Below, in pieces: positions 12,939 to 19,258 of a stretch of 19,258 nucleotides of DNA. The DNA is from Streptomyces sp. NRRL S-87. GTDB lineage: Bacteria > Actinomycetota > Actinomycetes > Streptomycetales > Streptomycetaceae. The stretch covers positions 1 through 19,258 of the forward strand of contig NZ_JOGB01000089.1 in assembly GCF_000719335.1 (NCBI RefSeq), in the 5' to 3' direction. The notes beneath the pieces are model-generated. The model was not told the DNA's origin, did not search any database, and worked only from the letters and a program-made list of their open reading frames with translations. Every line of letters starts with the position of its first letter. The stretch's first letter is position 1. The position numbers were made by a program, and so were the translations under genes.

Positions 12939-14561
12939 ATGTCCAGGGAGCTCCGCGAGCCGAACGAGAAGCTCGGCGCCGTCCTCGCCCTCGCGGGCAT
13001 CAGCAACGCGGGCCTCGCGCGGCGGGTCAACGACCTCGGCGCGCAGCGCGGTCTGACGCTTCGCTACGACAAGACCTCGGTGGCCCGCTGGGTCTCCAAG
13101 GGGATGGTCCCGCAGGGCGCGGCCCCGCACCTGATCGCAGCCGCGATCGGCGCGAAGCTGGGCCGCCCGGTGCCGCTGCACGAGATCGGACTGGCCGACG
13201 CGGACCCGGCCCCGGAGGTCGGACTGGCCTTCCCGCGCGACGTGGGGGCGGCGGTGCGCTCGGCGACCGAGCTGTACCGGCTGGACCTGGCGGGGCGCCG
13301 CGGGGGTGGCGGGATCTGGCAGTCGCTGGCGGGGTCGTTCGCCGTGTCGGCGTACGCGACGCCGGCGTCGCGGTGGCTGATAACCCCGGCGGACAGCTCG
13401 GTGGCCCGGGAGGCGCCGGCTCCGTCCACCGCCGCCGAGCCCCCGAAGGACGGCGGGTCCGCGGCGGGGCCGGGCGGGCCGGTACCGGGAGCGGGCGGCG
13501 CCCCCGTACAGGGCACCGGCGGCGCCCAGGCCCACGCCGGTGCGGGCGGGCCCGTACCCGTACCGGCCCAGGCGGGCCCGGGCCGGGTGCGGTCCGGGTC
13601 GGCGGCGCGGGCCGCCGGGGCGCCCGTACCGGAGGCCTCGCCGCAGCGGGTGGGGCACAGCGACGTGGCCAAGCTGCGCGAGGCGGCCGAGGACGCCCGG
13701 CGCTGGGACTCCAAGTACGGCGGCGGGGACTGGCGTTCGTCGATGGTCCCGGAGTGCCTGCGGGTGGACGCGGCGCCGCTGCTGCTGGGCTCCTACTCGG
13801 ACGAGGTCGGCCGGGCCCTGTTCGGCGCGACGGCGGAACTGACCCGGCTGGCCGGGTGGATGGCCTTCGACACCGGCCAGCAGGAGGCCGCGCAGCGCTA
13901 CTACATCCAGGCGCTGCGGCTCGCGCGGGCGGCGGCGGACGTCCCGCTCGGCGGGTACGTCCTGGCCTCCATGTCCCTGCAGGCCACATACCGGGACTTC
14001 CCCGACGAGGGCGTGGACCTCGCGCAGGCCGCCATCGAACGCAACCGCGGTCTGGCCACCTCCCGCACCATGAGCTTCTTCCGGCTGGTCGAGGCGCGCG
14101 CGCACGCGAAGGCCGGCGACTCGGCGGCCGCGGGCGCCGCGCTGCGGGCGGCCGAGGGCTGGCTGGAGCGCTCGCGCGAGGGCGACCACGACCCGTCGTG
14201 GCTGGGCTTCTACTCGTACGACCGCTTCGCGGCGGACGCGGCGGAGTGCTACCGCGACCTGAAACTGCCGCGCCAGGCACGACGGTTCACCGAGCAGGCG
14301 CTGTCGCGCCCGACGGAGGAGTACGTCCGCTCGCACGGTTTACGGCTGGTCGTGAGCGCCGTCGCGGAGCTGGAGTCCGGGAACCTCGACGCGGCGTGCG
14401 CGCAGGGCGCGCGGGCCGTGGAGGTGGCCGGGCGGATCTCGTCCGCGCGCACCACCGAGTACGTGCGGGACCTCCTGCACCGCCTGGAGCCGTACGGGGA
14501 CGAACCCCGGGTCGCCGAACTGCGCGAGCGGGCCCGGCCGCTGCTGGTGGCGCCGGCGTAG
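12939..14561 (+). CDS. Sporulation-associated HTH/TPR protein (orf1590 / NsdA-like family)
   Basis: The protein has 540 aa from ATG 12939 (GAGGGG 6-7 nt upstream). Residues 10-60 form an HTH-like segment ([20 protein letters not shown]... [11 protein letters not shown]). A Pro/Gly/Ala-rich linker (155-235) follows, then helical TPR-like repeats to the end (about 295-535), including [20 protein letters not shown] and [11 protein letters not shown]. It resembles S. griseus ORF1590, whose gene gives a full-length protein and a shorter one lacking the HTH, and the TPR regulator NsdA. Both affect differentiation. Met56 (ATG 13104) is a candidate second start. Leu468 is encoded by TTA (14340-14342), the rare codon read by the developmental tRNA BldA, so translation probably depends on bldA. 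It lies upstream of, and on the same strand as, the LhgO-trmB-prsW group but is separated by 251 bp. The name is by resemblance. Confidence 0.85.
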   Translation: MSRELREPNEKLGAVLALAGISNAGLARRVNDLGAQRGLTLRYDKTSVARWVSKGMVPQGAAPHLIAAAIGAKLGRPVPLHEIGLADADPAPEVGLAFPRDVGAAVRSATELYRLDLAGRRGGGGIWQSLAGSFAVSAYATPASRWLITPADSSVAREAPAPSTAAEPPKDGGSAAGPGGPVPGAGGAPVQGTGGAQAHAGAGGPVPVPAQAGPGRVRSGSAARAAGAPVPEASPQRVGHSDVAKLREAAEDARRWDSKYGGGDWRSSMVPECLRVDAAPLLLGSYSDEVGRALFGATAELTRLAGWMAFDTGQQEAAQRYYIQALRLARAAADVPLGGYVLASMSLQATYRDFPDEGVDLAQAAIERNRGLATSRTMSFFRLVEARAHAKAGDSAAAGAALRAAEGWLERSREGDHDPSWLGFYSYDRFAADAAECYRDLKLPRQARRFTEQALSRPTEEYVRSHGLRLVVSAVAELESGNLDAACAQGARAVEVAGRISSARTTEYVRDLLHRLEPYGDEPRVAELRERARPLLVAPA

Positions 14562-14626
14562 AACGCGCCGGCTCGGCTGCGTCCTCGGGAAGGCGCCGGG
14601 CGCAACGCGGCTTCGTGTGGCCGCAG

Positions 14627-14658
14627 GCGCCGGGCTACCTGCGGGGCGCAGCCCGCGC
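14627..14658 (+). terminator. Possible terminator after the orf1590 homologue
   Basis: GCGCCGGGCT (14627-14636) can pair with AGCCCGCGC (14650-14658) with one bulge, 66 nt past the stop. No U-run. It is a weak call. Confidence 0.3.
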
Positions 14659-14812
14659 ACCACGGGACGGCCCCGGGGAGCGAGCCCGCCCTGACGGCCA
14701 CCCGCCCACGTGGCGCAGCCCACGTGATCTTCGTGGCCGGACCTGTGTGGCCACCCGGGGCCCTGGGCACTGGTTGTCAGTGCGGGGGTGCAGTATCGGG
14801 GTGGGAGGTGGC

Positions 14813-16009
14813 ATGGAGCGCGTGCACTGCGATGTGGTGGTGATCGGCGGCGGGATCGTCGGACTGTCGACCGCTCATGCCCTGTCGCGGCTCGCACCCG
14901 GGACGCGCGTGGTGGTGCTGGAGAAGGAGTCCGGCCCGGCCCGGCACCAGACCGGCCGCAACAGCGGCGTGATCCACAGCGGGATCTACTACCGGCCCGG
15001 CTCGCTCAAGGCCCGCTTCGCGGTCGGGGGCGCGGCCGAGATGGTCAAGTTCTGCGCCGAGCACGGCATCGCGCACGAGGTGACCGGCAAGCTGATCGTC
15101 GCCACCGGCCGGGACGAGCTCCCGCGGCTGCACGCCCTGGTCCAGCGCGGCAGGGAGAACGGGATCCCGGTGCGGGAGCTCGGCCCCGCCCAGATCGCCG
15201 AGTACGAGCCGGACGTCGCCGGTCTGGCCGCCATCCACGTCGGCACGACGGGCATCGCGGACTTCGGAGCGGTGGCGGAGTGCCTCGGGGAGGCCTCGGG
15301 GGCGCAGATCCTCTACGGCACGCGGGCGGTGCGCATCTCCCGCCGGTCGTACGGGGTCGCCGTCGGCACCTCCACCGGCACGGTCGTCCGGGCGAAGGCC
15401 CTGGTGAACTGCGCCGGGCTGCAGTGCGACCGGGTGGCGCGGCTGGCCGGGGACGACCCGGGCATGCGGATCATGCCGTTCCGGGGCGAGTACTACGACC
15501 TGACCCGGCCCGAGCTGGTGCGCGGCCTGGTCTACCCGGTGCCGGACCCGGCGTTCCCGTTCCTCGGCGTGCACCTGACCCGCGGGGTCGCCGGCGGGGT
15601 CCACGTGGGACCGAACGCGGTGCCCGCCCTGGCCCGCGAGGGGTACGGCTGGGGCACGGTCCGGCCCCGTGACGTGGCGGACGAGCTGGTCTTCCCGGGC
15701 ACGTGGCGGGTGGCGCGGCGGCACTGGCGGTACGGCGCGGGCGAGATCCGCCGCTCGCTGTCGAAGCGGGCCTTCACCGCCGCGGTCCGGCGGCTGCTGC
15801 CGGAGGCCACCGAGGCCGACCTGACGCCGGCCGGCGCGGGCGTACGGGCGCAGGCGGTGCTGCGGGACGGCACCCTGGTGGACGACTTCCTGATCCGCGA
15901 GGCCCCGCGCACGGTGCACGTGCTGAACGCGCCCTCCCCGGCCGCGACCGCCTCCCTCCCGATCGGCCGCGAGATCGCCCGCCGGGCCCTGGCCGCGGCG
16001 CGCCCGTAG
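14813..16009 (+). CDS. lhgO: L-2-hydroxyglutarate oxidase-like FAD oxidoreductase
   Basis: The protein has 398 aa from ATG 14813, with GGGAGG 4 nt upstream. An N-terminal Rossmann fold has the FAD motif GGGIVG (12-17) and a Glu (E37) ending the second strand. HQTGRNSGVIHSGIYY (45-60) is the signature that marks LhgO among DAO-family flavoproteins. Length and C-terminus (SPAATASLPIGREIA) also fit. LhgO oxidises L-2-hydroxyglutarate to 2-oxoglutarate and feeds electrons to the quinone pool in E. coli; related FAD proteins differ in substrate, so the exact reaction is inferred. It is followed after 9 nt by trmB, whose -10 hexamer overlaps this gene's stop codon. Confidence 0.88.
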   Translation: MERVHCDVVVIGGGIVGLSTAHALSRLAPGTRVVVLEKESGPARHQTGRNSGVIHSGIYYRPGSLKARFAVGGAAEMVKFCAEHGIAHEVTGKLIVATGRDELPRLHALVQRGRENGIPVRELGPAQIAEYEPDVAGLAAIHVGTTGIADFGAVAECLGEASGAQILYGTRAVRISRRSYGVAVGTSTGTVVRAKALVNCAGLQCDRVARLAGDDPGMRIMPFRGEYYDLTRPELVRGLVYPVPDPAFPFLGVHLTRGVAGGVHVGPNAVPALAREGYGWGTVRPRDVADELVFPGTWRVARRHWRYGAGEIRRSLSKRAFTAAVRRLLPEATEADLTPAGAGVRAQAVLRDGTLVDDFLIREAPRTVHVLNAPSPAATASLPIGREIARRALAAARP

Positions 16010-16012
16010 AAT
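16007..16012 (+). promoter_or_regulatory. -10 element of a leaderless trmB transcript
   Basis: TAGAAT includes the lhgO stop codon TAG as its first three bases and ends 6 nt before the trmB GTG. TANNNT-N6-start is the spacing that puts +1 on the start codon. trmB has no Shine-Dalgarno, which supports leaderless translation. No good -35 is visible. Confidence 0.6.
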
Positions 16013-16018
16013 CGGGCG

Positions 16019-16795
16019 GTGTCCGAGTCGCAGAACCCCCAGCCCAAGCCGCCCCCGGTCTGGCGCGTCCAGCCCCGCTTCCCCGACGGCCCCGCCCCCG
16101 ACCCGGCGGGATCCCACCACGAGCGGCGGATCCGCAGCTTCCAGCCGCGCCGCAGCCGGGTGACCGCCGGCCAGGAGGACGCCCTGCGGCGGCTCTGGAG
16201 CACGTGGGGCTTCGACATCGACGGGCGCGAGGTACTCGACCTCGACAAGATGTTCGACGGCAGGCCCGTGGTGCTGGAGATCGGCTTCGGCATGGGCGAG
16301 GCCACCGCGCTGATGGCCGCCGAGGACCCGGAGACCGGCATCCTCGCCATCGACGTGCACACGCCCGGCCAGGGCAACCTGCTCGGCCTCGCCGAGCGCG
16401 CCGGCCTGACCAACGTCCGCGTCGGCAACGGCGACGCGATCATCCTCCTGCGCGAGATGCTGGCGCCGGACTCGCTCGCCGGGATGCGCGTGTACTTCCC
16501 GGACCCGTGGCCGAAGAAGCGGCACCACAAGCGCCGGCTGATCCAGCCCGAGTTCCTCACGCTGGCCGCCACCCGGCTGGCCCCGGGCGCGATCCTGCAC
16601 TGCGCCACGGACTGGGAGGACTACGCCGAGCAGATGCTCGAAGTCCTCACCGAGCACCCGGACTTCGAGAACACCGTGCCCGGCGGGGGCTACGCTCCGC
16701 GCCCGGACTTCCGGCCGCTGACCCGCTTCGAGGGCCAGGGCCTGGACAAGGGGCACGTCGTGCACGACCTCCTCTTCCGGCGTACCCAGAACTGA
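16019..16795 (+). CDS. trmB: tRNA (guanine-N7-)-methyltransferase TrmB
   Basis: This 258-aa protein methylates G46 of tRNAs at N7 using S-adenosylmethionine. The SAM-binding motif VLEIGFGMGEATALMA (85-100), acidic D112 (AIDVH), NGDA (137-140), the family signature PDPWPKKRHHKRRLIQPEF (161-179) and the C-terminal TRFEGQG (235-241) are all present. The basic N-terminal ~45 residues extend beyond shorter bacterial TrmBs, as is common in actinobacteria. The GTG start at 16019 is supported by the leaderless -10 arrangement. It sits between lhgO and prsW. Confidence 0.95.
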   Translation: MSESQNPQPKPPPVWRVQPRFPDGPAPDPAGSHHERRIRSFQPRRSRVTAGQEDALRRLWSTWGFDIDGREVLDLDKMFDGRPVVLEIGFGMGEATALMAAEDPETGILAIDVHTPGQGNLLGLAERAGLTNVRVGNGDAIILLREMLAPDSLAGMRVYFPDPWPKKRHHKRRLIQPEFLTLAATRLAPGAILHCATDWEDYAEQMLEVLTEHPDFENTVPGGGYAPRPDFRPLTRFEGQGLDKGHVVHDLLFRRTQN

Positions 16796-16825
16796 AACCG
16801 GCCCTCCGGTCAGGGCCCGGACCGC

Positions 16826-16831
16826 TACCGT
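16826..16831 (+). promoter_or_regulatory. -10 element of a leaderless prsW transcript
   Basis: TACCGT ends 6 nt before the prsW GTG at 16838, the same TANNNT-N6-GTG geometry as trmB. There is no Shine-Dalgarno before the GTG. The -35 is not recognisable. Confidence 0.5.
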
Positions 16832-16837
16832 CGTGGC

Positions 16838-17791
16838 GTGTTCCGGGTCCTGTCTCGTGCGTCCATCGGGCTGCTCGCGGCCGCCGGAGTGCTGATCCTC
16901 GAACTCGTTCGGGAGCAGACCGGCACCCAGGGGTTCCTCGTCGGCCTCGGTCTCGCCGTCCTGCCGGTGCCACCGCTGATGGCGGTGTTCCACTGGCTCG
17001 GGCGGACGCAGCCGGGGGGCGGCGTCTGGCCGCAGCACCTGTTCGCCTTCGTCTGGGGGGCCTGCGCCGCGGCGCTGATCGCGATAGTGGCGAACAGCTT
17101 CGCGACCCGGTGGATATCCGCGGCGGCCGACCCGGCGGAGGCCGACCTGCTGGGCTCCGTCGTGATCGCCCCGGTGGTGGAGGAGTTCGCGAAGGCGGCC
17201 GCGCTGCTGCTGGTGTTCCTCTTCCGGGGGCGGGAGTTCAGAGGGGTCGCTGACGGGATCGTGGTGGCAGGGTTCACCGCGACCGGCTTCGCGTTCACCG
17301 AGAACATCCTCTACCTCGGCAACGCCTTCGGGCAGGACCTGGGCACCGGTACGTCCGTCATGGGATCGGTGACCGCCGCGACCTTCTTCGTCCGGGCGGT
17401 GCTGTCGCCCTTCGCCCACCCGCTGTTCACCGTGTGGACCGGGCTCGGCTTCGGCTGGGCGGCGTACGCGTACGGGCCGGGGCGGGGGGCCGGGCCCGGA
17501 CGCCGGGCCCGGACCGGGCCGCCGGCGGCGGGGCTGGTGGCGGCCATGGCCGTGCACGCCCTGTGGAACAGCTCCTCCGAGTTCGGCGAGTACGGCTTCT
17601 ACGTCGTCTACGGGACCGTGATGGTGCCGGTCTTCGGTCTGCTGACGTGGCTGGCGGTGCGGACCCGGCGGTGGCCGGGGCCGCCCGTCCTCGTCCCCGC
17701 TATGCGTTCACACCACGGTCGGCCAGCCAGGCCAGCGGGTCCGCCGTCGCTCCGTCGATCCGCACTTCCAGGTGCAGATGGGGGCCGGTGA
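16838..17791 (+). CDS. PrsW-family intramembrane metalloprotease
   Basis: This 317-aa polytopic membrane protein has the three PrsW motifs: APVVEEFAKA (111-120), GFAFTENILYL (150-160) and the two histidine sites FAHPLFT (192-198) and AVHALWN (238-244). The Glu and His residues would bind a zinc ion in the membrane. In Bacillus subtilis PrsW cuts the anti-sigma factor RsiW, so a regulated membrane-protein cleavage role is plausible; the substrate here is unknown. Eight or nine hydrophobic segments are visible. The last 30 residues (288-317) are hydrophilic and lie antisense to the end of the M23 peptidase gene. The GTG start is supported by the leaderless -10 spacing. Confidence 0.9.
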   Translation: MFRVLSRASIGLLAAAGVLILELVREQTGTQGFLVGLGLAVLPVPPLMAVFHWLGRTQPGGGVWPQHLFAFVWGACAAALIAIVANSFATRWISAAADPAEADLLGSVVIAPVVEEFAKAAALLLVFLFRGREFRGVADGIVVAGFTATGFAFTENILYLGNAFGQDLGTGTSVMGSVTAATFFVRAVLSPFAHPLFTVWTGLGFGWAAYAYGPGRGAGPGRRARTGPPAAGLVAAMAVHALWNSSSEFGEYGFYVVYGTVMVPVFGLLTWLAVRTRRWPGPPVLVPAMRSHHGRPARPAGPPSLRRSALPGADGGR

Positions 17792-18740
17792 CGTTGCCGG
17801 TGGCGCCGACCCGGCCGATGGTCTGACCGGTCTCGACGGTGCCCGAGGCGACCGAGATCGAGGACAGGTGGCAGTACCAGAGCTCGGTGCCGTCCTGGAG
17901 CTTGAGGACGATGCGGTAGCCGTACGGGCCCGACCAGCCGGCGGAGGTGATGGTGCCGCCGTGCACGGCCTTGACCGGGGTGCCGGTCGGGGCGGCGAAG
18001 TCGAGGCCGGTGTGGTAGCCGGAGGACCACATCGAGCCGGCGTCGCCGTAGTGCGAGGTCAGCGTGTACGAGGAGGTGGGGAGGGTGTAGGCGCCGGCCA
18101 GCTTCGCGAGCCGCTCCTTCTCCGCCTTCTCCGCGGCGGCCTTCTCCTCGGCGGCCTTCTCGGCAGCGGCCTTGGCGGCGGCCTCGGCCTCGGCCTGCTT
18201 GCGGGCCGCCTCGCCCTCCGCCTTGGCCTTGGCCGCGGCGGCCTCCTCGGCGGCGCGCTGGGCGGCGGCCTTGGCCGCGGCGGCCGCGGCGTCGGCCTGC
18301 GACTCGGCCTGCTGGAGGATCCGGTTGCGCAGCGCCTCGCCGGCGTCGGTGCCCCGCGCGGCCTGGGCGGCGGTGACCCCGGCGCCGGTGAGCGGGGCCG
18401 CGACGGCGGTGGACCCGGGCTCGTCCGCGTCGCCGGTGAGCGCGTCGGGAAGGACGTCGGGCAGCTCGTCCGGGAGCAGGGAAGGTAGGGATATCGCGAC
18501 CGGGGGCTTGTCCTGCGCGGTGGCGATGCCGCCCGCGCCGACGGCGGCCATGATGCCGACGCCGAGGACGGTGGAGCTGCGGGCCAGGCCCTGGCGCTGC
18601 TTGACGACACGGTGGCGGCCGCCGACCGGGCGTACGGAGTCCTCGGTGGGGTTCCACTCGCCCCACGCGCCGGCGCCCTCGGGGGCGGCGGCGGCCGTGG
18701 AGGACGGGGGGATGTCGGCGGCAGGGCCGTTGGACGCCAC
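17700..18740 (-). CDS. M23-family peptidoglycan metallopeptidase with coiled coil
   Basis: This 346-aa protein has a GTG start at 18740 (AAGGAG about 8 nt upstream). It has a polar ~50-residue N-terminus, then a hydrophobic segment (56-75, ending AQD) acting as signal or membrane anchor. A Pro/Asp-rich spacer precedes an Ala/Glu/Lys coiled coil (142-215). The C-terminal LytM/M23 domain (222-346) has the zinc and catalytic residues H243 and D247 (HTGLDFA), H291 (YCHLSS) and H321/H323 (GPHLHLEV). It should cut peptide cross-links in the cell wall during growth, sporulation or germination. The coiled coil may hold or regulate the enzyme, as in EnvC/FtsX-type partners. Expression is controlled by the c-di-AMP riboswitch in the leader. 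The 3' end overlaps prsW on the other strand by 92 nt. Confidence 0.93.
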   Translation of the reverse strand: MASNGPAADIPPSSTAAAAPEGAGAWGEWNPTEDSVRPVGGRHRVVKQRQGLARSSTVLGVGIMAAVGAGGIATAQDKPPVAISLPSLLPDELPDVLPDALTGDADEPGSTAVAAPLTGAGVTAAQAARGTDAGEALRNRILQQAESQADAAAAAAKAAAQRAAEEAAAAKAKAEGEAARKQAEAEAAAKAAAEKAAEEKAAAEKAEKERLAKLAGAYTLPTSSYTLTSHYGDAGSMWSSGYHTGLDFAAPTGTPVKAVHGGTITSAGWSGPYGYRIVLKLQDGTELWYCHLSSISVASGTVETGQTIGRVGATGNVTGPHLHLEVRIDGATADPLAWLADRGVNA

Positions 18741-18756
18741 GGGGGCGCTCCTTTCC

Positions 18757-18890
18757 TTCCCTCTTCGCCTACCGGGTTAGCTGACGGGTTCGGAGCAGGA
18801 AGGTCTCCTACGGGCCGGCGGGCCCGATGCACCCCATGTTGGTGGTTCCCCGGTTCCCTCGCGGGATTCGGCGCGCACGCGCGCGGTGCC
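18757..18890 (-). promoter_or_regulatory. ydaO-type c-di-AMP riboswitch
   Basis: On the minus strand the leader of the M23 gene has the class hallmarks in order: GGGGAACCA (18851-18843), GGGGTGCATC (about 18836-18827), GAGACCTTCC (18807-18798) and CCGTCAGCTAACCCGGTAGGC (18787-18767, written in full as the key core). Then come a short purine-rich stretch and the ribosome-binding site. In Streptomyces this riboswitch is found before cell-wall hydrolase genes such as rpfA, where high c-di-AMP lowers expression. Whether it acts by termination or by blocking translation is not clear, as no obvious terminator lies between it and the GTG. Outer boundaries are approximate. Confidence 0.93.
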
Positions 18891-18921
18891 GTCACTGACG
18901 ACGGCTGGGACAGCCGCGCTG

Positions 18922-18947
18922 CGTTATCGAACGGTAATAGACAACGG
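18922..18947. promoter_or_regulatory. Candidate operator/promoter region upstream of the riboswitch
   Basis: CGTT-atcg-AACG (18922-18933) is a perfect palindrome within an AT-richer stretch, and the minus strand reads TATTACCG then ATAACG, two similar half-sites about 11 bp apart. It lies about 35 bp upstream of the riboswitch, where the promoter of the M23 gene should be. The half-site look recalls sites of cell-wall response regulators such as MtrA, but this is only a guess. Confidence 0.35.
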
Positions 18948-19163
18948 TGAGTGATTCCAAGCGCCGCGCCATGATCCTTCCGGTCAACTCAGCAGTCCGT
19001 GACCGACTTTGGCCATGACTTATGCCCTATCGGAGGAGAAATACGGACGAGTTGCCACCCAGGAGAGCCCCCGCGCGGCCGGAACCCGCCCCTGACACCC
19101 CCTCAGCGGCTGTGCGGAGCGCGCCCTTTCGGCTACGGAACGTGGTGGGTCGTGCGCGGACAC

Positions 19164-19200
19164 GACGAAGGCCCGGATCCTGAGGATCCGGGCCTTCGTC
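19164..19200 (-). terminator. Terminator of the tRNA-Met gene
   Basis: Perfect 17-bp arms (19164-19180 and 19184-19200) enclose TGA; the outer bases are GACGAAGG and CCTTCGTC. It begins 6 nt beyond the tRNA 3' end in the tRNA's direction. No U-tract follows. Confidence 0.9.
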
Positions 19201-19205
19201 TTCAG

Positions 19206-19258
19206 TAGCGGGGACAGGATTTGAACCTGCGACCTCTGGGTTATGAGCCCAGCGAGCT
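19206..19258 (-). tRNA. tRNA-Met (CAT), initiator type, 3' part only
   Basis: The minus strand gives an anticodon arm CTGGG-CTCATAA-CCCAG with anticodon CAT at 19245-19243. Then come variable loop AGGTC, T-arm GCAGG-TTCAAAT-CCTGT and acceptor strand CCCCGCT with discriminator A; CCA is not encoded. The three G:C pairs next to the anticodon loop (GGG/CCC) are the initiator-tRNA signature. The 5' half lies beyond the window, so the C1 mismatch that would confirm an initiator cannot be seen. Elongator Met or Ile2 remain less likely alternatives. Confidence 0.85.

Noticed and set aside
14777..17557. 926-residue minus-strand frame opposite lhgO, trmB and prsW
   Set aside because: Arg/Gly-rich shadow of three recognisable genes.
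18999..19208. 69-residue plus-strand frame near the right edge
   Set aside because: Runs through the tRNA terminator hairpin, has no ribosome-binding site, and no coding bias.

Overview
The window looks like chromosomal core DNA from a Streptomyces species. Evidence for this: very high G+C with strong third-position GC bias (so most long antisense ORFs are shadows), GTG starts, TANNNT-type -10 hexamers lying 6-7 nt before start codons, a rare TTA codon in a developmental gene, a c-di-AMP riboswitch in front of a cell-wall peptidase, and a gene order that I recall from memory (not checked) as the region around the atrA gene of S. coelicolor (roughly SCO4110-SCO4122).

Layout. Positions 1-~345 (minus strand) hold the promoter and leader region of an rRNA operon whose 16S gene lies just left of the window: a boxA antitermination element and three tandem TAGAGT -10 hexamers. 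Next come a MarR regulator (minus) and a divergently transcribed MFS exporter (plus) with an inverted repeat between them. Two minus-strand genes follow: a PAS/PP2C(SpoIIE)/HATPase signalling protein and, upstream of it, a type II NADH dehydrogenase (ndh). Divergent from ndh is a TetR regulator that is probably AtrA. A large ECF sigma factor fused to a zinc-finger anti-sigma-like segment, membrane segments, a Pro-rich linker and an NPCBM-like domain comes next. It converges, across a ~500-bp repeat-rich intergenic region, on an asparagine-synthetase-like gene whose catalytic motifs are degenerate. A ~600-bp divergent region leads to a homologue of the S. griseus sporulation gene orf1590 (HTH plus TPR-like protein, with a TTA codon). 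A compact plus-strand group follows: an LhgO-like FAD oxidase, trmB and a PrsW-family membrane protease. trmB and prsW look leaderless. The prsW 3' end overlaps a convergent M23 peptidase gene that has a ydaO (c-di-AMP) riboswitch leader. At the right edge is the 3' part of an initiator-type tRNA-Met (minus) with a perfect terminator hairpin.

Working together. Much of the window is regulatory or developmental: AtrA (antibiotic and developmental regulation), the PP2C/kinase-like switch protein, the membrane-tethered sigma factor, the orf1590-type protein under probable bldA control, and the c-di-AMP controlled M23 peptidase for wall remodelling. Housekeeping genes (rrn, ndh, trmB, tRNA-Met) are interspersed. 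No mobile element, phage, CRISPR array or conventional biosynthetic cluster is visible. I found no secure undescribed multi-gene system. The most unusual items are the sigma/anti-sigma/NPCBM fusion, the degenerate Asn-synthetase homologue with its long upstream region, and two perfect DnaA-box sequences in promoter regions.
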